A stretch of 64,000 bases of DNA from Terriglobia bacterium (GTDB lineage: Bacteria; Acidobacteriota; Terriglobia; Terriglobales; Acidobacteriaceae). The notes under the pieces are model-generated. The model saw only the letters and a program-made list of their open reading frames with translations, made no database searches and was not told where the DNA came from. The stretch covers positions 124,001-188,000 of the forward strand of contig JAIQEU010000003.1 of the NCBI GenBank assembly GCA_020073665.1, read 5' to 3'. Shown here in pieces: positions 15,355 through 24,600 of this stretch (the first letter of the stretch is position 1; every line of letters starts with the position of its first letter). The position numbers and the translations under genes are program-made.

Positions 15355-16767
15355 ATGCCAGAGCTGACTTTCCGTCCGGCCACGTGGATGGCCGAGCAAA
15401 TCCGCCAACGACAGCTCTCACCGTCCGAGCTGGTGGAAGCGCACCTGGCGCGAATTGCGGCGCTGAATCCCAAGCTGAATGCCTTTGTTCAAGTCGACGC
15501 CGAGGGTGTGCGTCGCCAGGCGCATGCCGCCGAGCTGGCGCTCGCGGACAAGCAGAAGCTCGGACCGCTGCACGGGGTTCCCATCAGCATCAAGAGTTCG
15601 ATTGAAGTTGCCGGGCTAAGTTGGGAGGCGGGCACGCGGCTGCGCAAGGGGATGGTAGCCACGCAGAACGCGCCGCTGGTTACGCGCTTGTGCGCCGCTG
15701 GCGCCATCATCCTGGGCGTCACCAACACTCCTGAACTCCTGATGGCCTGGGAGACCGACAACCTTCTCTACGGACGCACCAACAGCCCCTGGGACCTCTC
15801 CCGTACTCCGGGAGGCTCGAGCGGCGGGGAAGCCGCGGCCATCGCTTCCGGATGCTCCGCCGGAGGTGTGGGCAGCGACGGTGGAGGATCCATCCGCGTG
15901 CCTGCACATTTCAGCGGCATTTGCGGGCTGAAGCCGACGCCGGGGCGCGTCCCGGCCACCGGACATTTTCCCCAATCGGTGGGACCGTTCGCCTTGCTCG
16001 GAGTGGTAGGGCCGATGGCTCGCACCATGGCTGACTTGAAGGTGCTGTTCGAAGTGATGCAGGGGCCCGACGATGGCGACCCTTCCGCCGCCCCGGTTCC
16101 CGTGCGCTGGCCTTTGCCGGACGAACTTAAGAAGATTCGAATTGGCTATTTCGAAGATGACGGGCGCACGCCGGTCACGCCCGAGACCCGCGCGGCAGTG
16201 CGAACCGCGGTGGAGGCGTTGAAGCGGGCAGGATTCCAAGTGACGCCCTTCCGGCCCGAGGGACTGGAACTGGCGCGGCAACTGTGGTGGCAATTCTTTG
16301 GAGTCGCTGGCGGCATGCTGCTCGGCCCCATGCTGCAGGGGCACGAATCTGACTTGAGCCCGATACTGAAAGAATTCTGCCGCGGGGTCGCGGCCGAAAC
16401 ACCTCACACTGCACAAACGTTGCTCGATACCTGGATCCAGCGCGATGTAGTGCGCATGCAGATTTTCGCGCAGATGCGCGAGTGCCCAGTTCTGCTGTGC
16501 CCAGTGGCCTCGATTCCCGCATTTCGCCACGGCGAGCGCAGCTGGAACGTCGAAGGAAAGACGGTGAATTATCTGGACGCCTGGAGCTACAGCGAGTGGT
16601 TCAACCTGCTGGGCATGCCGGGAGCAGTGGTACCAGTGGGCAAGTCGCCCGAGGGCCTGCCGATCGGCGTGCAGATTGTGGCGCAGCCGTGGCAGGAGGA
16701 ATTGGTGTTGGCGGTGGGCGAGGCAGTGGAGAGAGAGCGTGGGGGCTGGCGGGAACCCCCGTTGTAG
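15355..16767 (+). CDS. amidase (amidase signature family)
   Basis: A 470-residue protein with the complete amidase-signature catalytic set: Lys80 in GVPISIKSS, the cis-Ser in GGSSGGEAAA (Ser155/156), and nucleophile Ser179 in GGGSIRVPAHFSGICGLKP. Family members hydrolyse amides, or act as GatA in Glu-tRNA amidotransferase. There is no gatB or gatC nearby, and the length and middle region (insert around 300-380) look like stand-alone amidases close to fatty-acid-amide hydrolases. The substrate is unknown; it is probably cytoplasmic, as no signal peptide is seen. Confidence 0.92.
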   Translation: MPELTFRPATWMAEQIRQRQLSPSELVEAHLARIAALNPKLNAFVQVDAEGVRRQAHAAELALADKQKLGPLHGVPISIKSSIEVAGLSWEAGTRLRKGMVATQNAPLVTRLCAAGAIILGVTNTPELLMAWETDNLLYGRTNSPWDLSRTPGGSSGGEAAAIASGCSAGGVGSDGGGSIRVPAHFSGICGLKPTPGRVPATGHFPQSVGPFALLGVVGPMARTMADLKVLFEVMQGPDDGDPSAAPVPVRWPLPDELKKIRIGYFEDDGRTPVTPETRAAVRTAVEALKRAGFQVTPFRPEGLELARQLWWQFFGVAGGMLLGPMLQGHESDLSPILKEFCRGVAAETPHTAQTLLDTWIQRDVVRMQIFAQMRECPVLLCPVASIPAFRHGERSWNVEGKTVNYLDAWSYSEWFNLLGMPGAVVPVGKSPEGLPIGVQIVAQPWQEELVLAVGEAVERERGGWREPPL

Positions 16768-16919
16768 TGGGCATATTCTCGGTGCCGCAAGATACCAGCG
16801 CCGTAACGCTCCGATGCTTTTATACTGTTCTTCTGTATTCTTGAATCAGCTAGGACGGGGTTATCTCCCAACATCAGCCGCACCGTGGGGTTGGTCAGCT
16901 TTAGGTTCTTGGTATCGGA

Positions 16920-19790
16920 ATGTCAACGCTTCAGGGTTCCTCCAGTCATCGCCTCCTTGCCCGGTTGGTTATTTTCCTGACCATCTCCGCGGGATACTTG
17001 TATGCCTTCCCGCAACCCAACGTGTTCTACGCTGGCGTGGTCCTGTTGCATGCCGTAGCCGGTGCGGTGGCGACGATCTGGATCATCGCGTTGCTATACC
17101 GGACTCTGCGCGAAGGAAATCTCGGAACTCGCGTGGGCTGGGTACTTCTGACTGCGGGCGGGATACTGGGCCTTGTCCTGATCAAGACAGGCACTCCGCG
17201 GGCCGAGTGGAACTGGCTCTATGCCCACATCGTTTTGTGTCTGGCGGGCGTGGGCTTCCTCGTTTCCGAGAGAGTGGGGAAACGCGGGTGGCTGGCAGGT
17301 TCCGGCGCGGTTCGAACCGCAGTCTGCCTACTGGCCATCGCCGTAGTAGCTTTCGGCGCATGGTATTCGCGTTCGGGCTGGCAGAACCGCGGGCGGATTG
17401 AGAATCCCTCTATGCCACCGGCCAGCATGAATGACGAGGGCGACGGCGCCAAGGGACCGTTCTTTCCCAGTTCCGCCCAGGTCTACGGCGGAGAGAAAAT
17501 TCCCAGCAAGTTTTTCATGGAGTCGGATTCCTGCAAGCGCTGCCACGAAGACACCTACAAGCAGTGGTTCAGCTCAGCCCACCATTTCTCGTCGTTCAAC
17601 AACCAGTGGTATCGCAAGAGCGTTGAATATATGCAGGACACCGTGGGCACGCAGCCCTCGAAGTGGTGCGGCGGCTGCCACGATCCGGCGGTGCTCTACA
17701 GCGGGCTGATGGATACGCCCATCAAGCAGATCGTGCACCGTCCCGAGGCCCAGGCCGGCCTTGGCTGCATGATGTGCCACTCCATTGCGAACGTGAAAAG
17801 CACCATGGGGCAGGGCGATTTCTATCTGGAGTATCCCAAGCTGCACGAACTGGCGGCCAGCCAGAATCCGGTGGTGCGCACGCTGCACGATTTTCTGGTC
17901 AAGCTGAATCCCGAGCCCCACCGCCGTGCGTTCCTAAAGCCTTTCATGCGCAACCAGACAGCCGAATTCTGCTCCAGCTGTCACAAGGTTCACCTCGATG
18001 TGCCGGTGAACCACTACCGCTGGATTCGCGGCTTTAACGAGTACGACAACTGGCAGGCTAGTGGCGTTTCCGGGCAGGGTGCGCGGTCGTTCTACTACCC
18101 GCCGAAATCCGCGCAGTGCGCGGATTGCCACATGCCGCTGACCGCCTCCAAGGATTCTGGCAACGTCAACGGCTTTGTGCACTCGCATCGTTTTCCCGCG
18201 GCCAACACGGCCCTGCCCACTGCCAATGAAGACTCGGAGCAGCTGAAAATTACCGAAGACTTCCTCAAGAACAAGGTTCTGAGCGTGGACATATTCGCGC
18301 TCTCGCCCGCGCAGCCCGCGCTGAAAACGAGTGCGACGGCCCAGGCCGAAACGTCCACCACCTTTGCCGTGGGTGAAGAAGCGGAGACCAGGATCACACC
18401 CACGGAACTAAGCGAAGCCACACCGGTGACGGCGCCGCTGAATCGGGTTCAGCCGGTGGTTCGTCGTGGCGATACGGTGCGAGTGGATGTGATTGTCCGC
18501 ACCAAGGGTGTCGGCCACTTCTTTCCCGGAGGTACCGTAGACGCCTACGATACCTGGCTCGAACTGAAAGGGACTGACGACCGCGGCCAGATCATTTTCT
18601 GGAGTGGGATGGTCGAGGACAATGGCAAAGGTCCGGTCGAACCCGGCGCGCACTTCTATCGCTCGCTGCAAGTGGATGCGCACGGCAATCGCATCAACAA
18701 GCGCAATGCCTGGGCCACGCGCGCTGTGGTCTATGTGCACCTGATTCCGCCCGGCGCCGCCGACACCGTCCACTACCGCCTCCACGTTCCGGAAAGCGCC
18801 GGCAACAAGATCACGCTGCACGCCCGCCTCTGCTATCGCAAGTTCGCCTGGTGGAACACACAGTTCTCATTCGCCGGTGCGCCGGATCCCAAGCAGCCCG
18901 CGGCCGCAGTCACGCCCGAATACGACGACCGCAAGTTCACTTTCGACGGGCCGCTGAAGGGTGTGTCGGCAAAAGAAGAAAAAATCCCGGACCTTCCTAT
19001 CGTCGCCATTGCGGAAGATGAAGTAACCCTCAACGTGGCACCGCACTCCGCGCCGGAGGCAAAGCCGCAAACTATACTGCAGGCCGCTGACTGGCAGCGC
19101 TGGAATGACTACGGGATTGGGCTGCTGCTGCAGGGAGATCTGAAGGGCGCGCAGGCCGCCTTCCAGAAAGTGACTGAGATCGATCCCAGCAATCCTGACG
19201 GCTGGGTGAACATTGGCCGCGCCGCCGTCCAGGAGGGCGACATGGAGCGCGCGCGCACGGTTCTGGAGAAGGCCCTCGCCGTGAGTCCGGACCTGGCCCG
19301 AGCGCATTTCTTCTATGCCAAAGTGCTGCGCAGCGACGGCCGCTACGACGAGGCTGCCGACCATCTGCGCAAGGTCCTGGCCCAGTACCCGCGGGACCGC
19401 GTGGCGTTGAACGATCTGGGGCGAATTTTGTTCCTCGAACGAAAATATGCAGATGCGGTGAAGGTGCTGGAGTCAGTGCTGAAGGTCGATCCCGAAGACT
19501 TGCAGGCGCACTACAACCTGATGCTCTGCTACAACGGCCTGGGCGACGAAAAGCAGGCTCGCGAGCACCAGGTGCGCTACCTGCGGTTCAAGGCTGACGA
19601 AGCGTCGCAGGCGATTACCGGCCCATATCGCCAGCTCAACCCTGAAGACAACAACGAGCGGCAAGCGATACACGAACACGTTTCCGTTGCGCTAGGTGAA
19701 AAACGGGGAGGGACGACCGTCCCCGGCCGTCCAGCCGTGCGAAGCTCGACACCTGCAAGGATCGTCACTGCTCCCGAGGCTTCTCGATAA
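16920..19790 (+). CDS. membrane-anchored pentaheme cytochrome c with C-terminal TPRs
   Basis: A 956-residue protein in three parts. Residues 1-165 hold four hydrophobic segments. The periplasmic part has five CxxCH heme motifs: CKRCH (about 205), CGGCH (250), CMMCH (283), CSSCH (351) and CADCH (400), spaced as in cytochrome c554-like multiheme proteins. After a beta-rich region (about 440-660), residues 720-890 form four or five TPRs (NYG/GxxLxxxGDxxxA patterns). The stop TAA overlaps the ATG of the next ASPIC/UnbV gene by one base, so the genes are translationally coupled. It is probably an electron-transfer scaffold. Partner and substrate are unknown. Confidence 0.88.
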   Translation: MSTLQGSSSHRLLARLVIFLTISAGYLYAFPQPNVFYAGVVLLHAVAGAVATIWIIALLYRTLREGNLGTRVGWVLLTAGGILGLVLIKTGTPRAEWNWLYAHIVLCLAGVGFLVSERVGKRGWLAGSGAVRTAVCLLAIAVVAFGAWYSRSGWQNRGRIENPSMPPASMNDEGDGAKGPFFPSSAQVYGGEKIPSKFFMESDSCKRCHEDTYKQWFSSAHHFSSFNNQWYRKSVEYMQDTVGTQPSKWCGGCHDPAVLYSGLMDTPIKQIVHRPEAQAGLGCMMCHSIANVKSTMGQGDFYLEYPKLHELAASQNPVVRTLHDFLVKLNPEPHRRAFLKPFMRNQTAEFCSSCHKVHLDVPVNHYRWIRGFNEYDNWQASGVSGQGARSFYYPPKSAQCADCHMPLTASKDSGNVNGFVHSHRFPAANTALPTANEDSEQLKITEDFLKNKVLSVDIFALSPAQPALKTSATAQAETSTTFAVGEEAETRITPTELSEATPVTAPLNRVQPVVRRGDTVRVDVIVRTKGVGHFFPGGTVDAYDTWLELKGTDDRGQIIFWSGMVEDNGKGPVEPGAHFYRSLQVDAHGNRINKRNAWATRAVVYVHLIPPGAADTVHYRLHVPESAGNKITLHARLCYRKFAWWNTQFSFAGAPDPKQPAAAVTPEYDDRKFTFDGPLKGVSAKEEKIPDLPIVAIAEDEVTLNVAPHSAPEAKPQTILQAADWQRWNDYGIGLLLQGDLKGAQAAFQKVTEIDPSNPDGWVNIGRAAVQEGDMERARTVLEKALAVSPDLARAHFFYAKVLRSDGRYDEAADHLRKVLAQYPRDRVALNDLGRILFLERKYADAVKVLESVLKVDPEDLQAHYNLMLCYNGLGDEKQAREHQVRYLRFKADEASQAITGPYRQLNPEDNNERQAIHEHVSVALGEKRGGTTVPGRPAVRSSTPARIVTAPEASR

Positions 19791-21568
19791 TGCCTACGTC
19801 TCTGACATCCACCACGGAGACACGGAGGCACGGAGAAGTGTTGGGACAAGAAAGCCCGAAAAATCTCCGTGTCTCAGTGACTCCGTGGTGGGTGTTGCTG
19901 TTGTTTCTGTCGCCACTCTTCACTCACGCCCAATCCATTACCTTCCGCGACATCACTGCCCATGCCGGAATCCATTTCGTCCACAACAACGCTGCCTTCG
20001 GAAAAAAATATCTCCCCGAAACCATGGGCCCCGGCTGTGCCTTCATTGACTATGACAACGACGGCTGGCCCGACATCCTGCTGGTCAACGGACAGGACTG
20101 GCCCGGCCACACGCACGCCGCGTCTACGCTGAAGCTTTACCACAACAACCACGACGGAACTTTCACCGACGTCACCCGCAAAGCGGGACTCGCCGTCTCC
20201 ATGTTCGGCCTGGGCGTGGCTGTGGGCGACTACGACAACGATGGCTACGACGATCTGTTCATCAGCGCGCTGGGCCAGAGCCATCTGTTCCACAACAACG
20301 GCAACGGCACTTTCACCGATGTGACCAACGCCTCCGGATTGTGGGGGCCGAACGAGTTCTCCACCAGCGCCGCCTGGGTTGACTATGATCGCGACGGCAA
20401 ACTCGACCTGGTAGTTGCCAACTACGTGCAGTGGACGCCACAGAACGATCTCTATTGCACGCTCGACGGTGCGCACAAATCCTATTGCACACCCGAATCG
20501 TACAAGGGCGCGTCGGCGCGGCTGTGGCATAACCTGGGCAACGGCAAGTTTGAGGACGCCACGCAGAAAGCCGGCTTCTACGACCCAACATCGAAAAGCC
20601 TGGGCGTCGCCATTCTCGACTACAACAACGACGGCTGGCCCGACGTTCTGCTCGCTAACGACACCCAACCAAACAAGCTTTACCTGAACAAGCGCGACGG
20701 CACCTTTGAAGAGAAGGGGGTCTCGGCGGGCATCGCGTTCAGCGAAGACGGGGTGGCCCGCGCCGGCATGGGCGTTGACGCCGCCGACTACGACCGCAGC
20801 GGGCATGCGAGCATCATCATCACCAATTTCGCCAACCAGATGCTGTCGCTCTATCACAACGAAGGCAACGGCCTTTTCGTGGACGAAGCGCCGCGCTCGG
20901 AAGTTGGACGTGCGACCCTGGTGACGCTCGGGTTCGGCTGTTTCTTTTTTGACTACGACAACGATGGCTGGCCCGACATTTTCGTCGCTGACGGTCACAT
21001 AGAAGACGCGATTGAGCAGGTGCAGAAGCGCGTGACGTACGCTGAGCCGCCCCATCTGTTTCGCAACCTGGGAGCGGGCAAGTTTCAGGAGGTCACGTCG
21101 TCGCTGGGCACGGCTTTTGCCAGCCCGAAAGTCGCCCGCGGAGCCGCCTACGCCGACATCGACAACGACGGCGCGCTCGACGTGCTGGTCACCACCAACG
21201 GCGGGCGAGCGTACCTGTTTCACAACGAAGGTGGAAGCAATCGCAGCCTGCGGGTGAAGCTTGTGGGGACGAAATCGAATCGCGACGGCATCGGCGCGGT
21301 TGTTCGCGTAACCTCCGGCAAGGACCAGCAATGGCAGATGCTGCGTAGCGGATCGAGCTACTTGTCGCAAAGCGAGTTGGTGTTGACCTTCGGCCTGGGC
21401 AGCGGCGCGAAAGCCGATGCCGTGGAAGTGCAGTGGCCCAGCGGACAGGTGGATAAGCTGACGAACATTGGAGCTGGGCAGACGGTGACGGTGCAGGAAG
21501 GGAAGGGCGTGGTGGGGGCGCGCGCTTACCAACTGCCGGTGCGCAAAGCAGCCATCAAAACAAAATAA
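19790..21568 (+). CDS. secreted ASPIC/UnbV (CRTAC1-like) beta-propeller protein
   Basis: A 592-residue protein with repeated FG-GAP/VCBS calcium loops (DYDNDGWPD, DYDNDGYDD, DYDRDGKLD, DYNNDGWPD, DIDNDGALD) forming a probable seven-bladed propeller. It ends with an ASPIC/UnbV domain (residues about 500-575: SNRDGIGAVVRV, GSSYLSQSE, VEVQWPSGQVDKL). The mature protein starts near FTHAQSITF after a hydrophobic segment. The first 29 codons from ATG 19790 lie inside an extragenic CACGGAG-type repeat, so the true start may be GTG 19877. Coupling (TAATG) with the cytochrome gene is seen. An extracytoplasmic, calcium-bound scaffold is inferred. Confidence 0.88.
   Translation: MPTSLTSTTETRRHGEVLGQESPKNLRVSVTPWWVLLLFLSPLFTHAQSITFRDITAHAGIHFVHNNAAFGKKYLPETMGPGCAFIDYDNDGWPDILLVNGQDWPGHTHAASTLKLYHNNHDGTFTDVTRKAGLAVSMFGLGVAVGDYDNDGYDDLFISALGQSHLFHNNGNGTFTDVTNASGLWGPNEFSTSAAWVDYDRDGKLDLVVANYVQWTPQNDLYCTLDGAHKSYCTPESYKGASARLWHNLGNGKFEDATQKAGFYDPTSKSLGVAILDYNNDGWPDVLLANDTQPNKLYLNKRDGTFEEKGVSAGIAFSEDGVARAGMGVDAADYDRSGHASIIITNFANQMLSLYHNEGNGLFVDEAPRSEVGRATLVTLGFGCFFFDYDNDGWPDIFVADGHIEDAIEQVQKRVTYAEPPHLFRNLGAGKFQEVTSSLGTAFASPKVARGAAYADIDNDGALDVLVTTNGGRAYLFHNEGGSNRSLRVKLVGTKSNRDGIGAVVRVTSGKDQQWQMLRSGSSYLSQSELVLTFGLGSGAKADAVEVQWPSGQVDKLTNIGAGQTVTVQEGKGVVGARAYQLPVRKAAIKTK
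19809..19892. repeat. CACGGAG-type inverted repeat, copy 1
   Basis: The left arm at 19809-19836 carries the words CACGGAGACACGGAGGCACG. The right arm at 19864-19892 is its imperfect reverse complement ending in CTCCGTGGTGGG. The element lies within the annotated N-terminus of the ASPIC/UnbV gene. The same left arm recurs at 42653-42678. Confidence 0.75.
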
Positions 21569-21570
21569 GA

Positions 21571-21638
21571 TTTGTCATCCTGAGCGGGGCGCAGGACCCG
21601 CTGTTCTTGTTCAGGGTCAGGATGACAAAGTGTTTTTT
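21571..21638 (+). terminator. hairpin repeat acting as terminator
   Basis: A perfect 13-base inverted repeat (TTTGTCATCCTGA at 21571-21583 and TCAGGATGACAAA at 21617-21629) is followed by GTG and six T. It sits directly after the ASPIC/UnbV stop. The words GTCATCCTGAGCG are also a dispersed repeat type; degenerate copies occur at 39834 and 52455. Confidence 0.7.
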
Positions 21639-21687
21639 GGTTTACCCTGTGCACACAAGCGTCCGCTGTGGTTAACTTCCATATCGC

Positions 21688-24600
21688 ATGACCCGACGCA
21701 CTTCCATCCCTTGTATTTGTTTGGCGGCAATCGCTTTGCTCGCCGCCGCTCCGGAAAACACGCCCAATCCCCCCGAGGCCGGCCGCCGCAATAATCTGGG
21801 CGCGGCTTACATGAACCAGCAGTTCTTTGAAAAAGCCCTGAAGGCTTTTCAAGAGGCAGCCGCGCTCGATCCCAAGCTGCAGATCGCGCGCCTGAACCAG
21901 GGCATCGCGCTGCTCAATATGGGGCACGTCGGTCCTGCGCAGGAGATTCTCGAAGAATCCGTCAAGCACGATCCCGGCGATGCGCACGCCTGGTACAACC
22001 TGGGCCTGCTCAAAAAGAATTCAGAAAATCCCCAGTCCGCAGTCGATGCCTTTCGCCGCGTGACCGAGATCGATCCCAATGATGCCGACACCTGGTATTT
22101 TCTCGGTGCCGCACACGCCCAGATCAAACAATACCCGCAGGCAATCGACGCCTTCCAGCGTGCCCTCAAGCTGAACCCGCTGCACGCCTCAGCGCAGTTC
22201 GGGCTGGCGCGAGCGCTGCAGCAGTCCGGCGACGCAGCGGGCGCGCGGGAGCACTTGGCGCGGTTCCAGTACATCACACAGAACAAACTGGGGGCAGCGA
22301 TCAGTCTGGCGTACGGCGAGCAGGGGAGGTATTCGCTGGCCGAGGAAGCGGCGGGCGCGCCCGAGAAAGTGCCTGCGCAGATTGCGGTGAAGTTTGTGGA
22401 TGTGACCGAGAAGGCTGGACTCAAGGCGAAGCCTGATCCGGATGATCATGTTCTTAAGTTCGCAGCTTCATTCGGCCCGGGCGCTTGCTTCTTGGACTAT
22501 GACGGCGATGGCCAGATTGATATTTTCCTCCCTGACAACGGTGCGCAGGGCGGCATGAGCCTTTATCGGAACCTCGGCACCAGCAGATTTGAAGATGTGA
22601 CGAAGAAGGCCGGACTCGACCCAAGTGCCCACGGCATCGGTTGCACGGCCGGTGACTACGACAATGACGGCAGGGAAGACCTAGCTGTCGGAGTCGAGAA
22701 TGGCGTCCTTCTGCTCCACAACGAGAAGAGTGGAACCTTCAAGGATGTGACGCAGGCGGCCGGTATCAAGGCAAGTAGTGAAGTCCTCAGTTTGCTTTTC
22801 ATCGACTATGACCACGATGGTGATCTCGATCTATACCTTACGGAAGGCACATTGGCACTCCTTGCGGATAGTTTCGATATGGAGGGAGTACCGCTGATCG
22901 GGGAGGCGAAAAGCGTAGCGCCCACCTCGGAGCCAAGAGGAACAAACCAGCTTTGGCGCAACAACGGAAACGGCACATTTACAGATGTGACCGACCAGAC
23001 AGGAGTCTCGGCGCCTACTTCCTACACCGCAGCGATTGGCACGGACTATAACAATGATCGCGCTGCGGACATAGTTGCCACTGGCTGGCGCGGTGAAACC
23101 ACTATTCTTGAGAATCCCCGAGAGGGAAAATTTATTCGACGGGAGCCAATACCGACCACGGCTGAAGGGGGCGCAGTCACAGTTCTCGATTTCGACCACG
23201 ACGGCTGGATGGATCTTGCGTTTGCACCTGGCCCGACCCTGTGGCGCAACAAGGAAGGAGATGGTTTCAAGAAGGTTGAGCTGCCGAAGACTAATTGGAT
23301 CGATGGTGGCAGTGTCGCTGCTATCGACTACGACAACGATGGCTGGATTGACCTTGTTGCAGTCGGATACACGGTTGCTCACAAAGGCGAAGTAAAGCTC
23401 TTCCACAACCTTGGCCCCGACGGCTTCAAAGATGTCACCGCCGACGTCGGCCTCGACAAAATCCAGCTCAAAGATCCGCGCGCCATCATCGCCGGCGACT
23501 ACGACAACGACGGCGCTACCGACCTGCTCATCACCCAGAACCACGGGCCTGCCGTCCTGCTGCGCAATGAAGGCGGCAATCAAAACCACTGGCTGCGGCT
23601 CAACCTGAAAGGCCTTAACGACAACAAGAGCGCCATCGGCACCAAGGTCGAAGTCTTTGCCGGAGGCGTGCGCCAGAAGTTTGAGATCGCGGGTTCATCG
23701 GGATACCTCGGCCAGAACTCTCCTTACCTGACGGTTGGGCTAGGCGCGGCCAAACAAGCCGACGTAGTGCGCATGCTCTGGCCGACAGGAGTTTTGCAGG
23801 ATGAAATCGAAGTCGCCGGCGACCGCGAACAGAAGTTTACCGAGATTGATCGGCGGGGCAGTTCGTGTCCTACGCTGTTTGTCTGGGACGGTAAGCACTA
23901 CCAACTTGTTGGGGACATGCTGGGGGCGGGCGTGGTCGGGCACTGGGTTGCGCCTGGTGAGCGCAATATTCCTCGGCCCACCGAGTACATCAAGATTGAC
24001 CGCGAGGCCGTGCGCGAGAAAGACGGCAAGCTCAGCTTCCGCTTCATGGAGCCGCTGGAAGAGTCGGTCTATCTCGACCAGGTGAAGCTGCTAGCGGTCG
24101 ACCATCCCGCTGCCCTCGACGTGTATCCCAACGAATATTTCGCCAGCAATCCGCCGTATCCGCAATTCAAGGTGGTAGCCAGCAAGGACGCGCGTCCGCC
24201 CGTCGCAGCCAATGATGAGCACGGCCACAACGTGCTTCCCGACCTGCTGGCGCACCGCTACCTCGGCGACTTTAAGGTGCTGCCTTTCCTCGGCTTTGCC
24301 GAAATGCATTCGCTCGAACTCGATCTGGGCAAGGACTATCGCGGCGGCCCGCTGTGGCTGCTGATGCATGGCGAGATCGAATACTTCTCTGCCAACAGCA
24401 TGTACGCGGCCGACCAGGCTGGCCTCAAACCGGTGTCGCCCTACGTGGAAGCGCTCGGCGTGGACGGCAAATGGACGCGCGTGATCGACGACATCGGCTT
24501 CCCCGCCGGCGGCGCGCGCACTATGACCGCCGATCTTACCGGCAAGCTGCCGTTGGGCACCGAGCGCATCCGCATCTCGACCAACCTGCAGATCTACTGG

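Noticed and set aside
19874-21532. 552-codon open frame on the minus strand opposite the ASPIC/UnbV gene
   Set aside because: Its Val/His-rich translation is the shadow of repeated DxDNDG codons; the plus-strand frame has clear domains.
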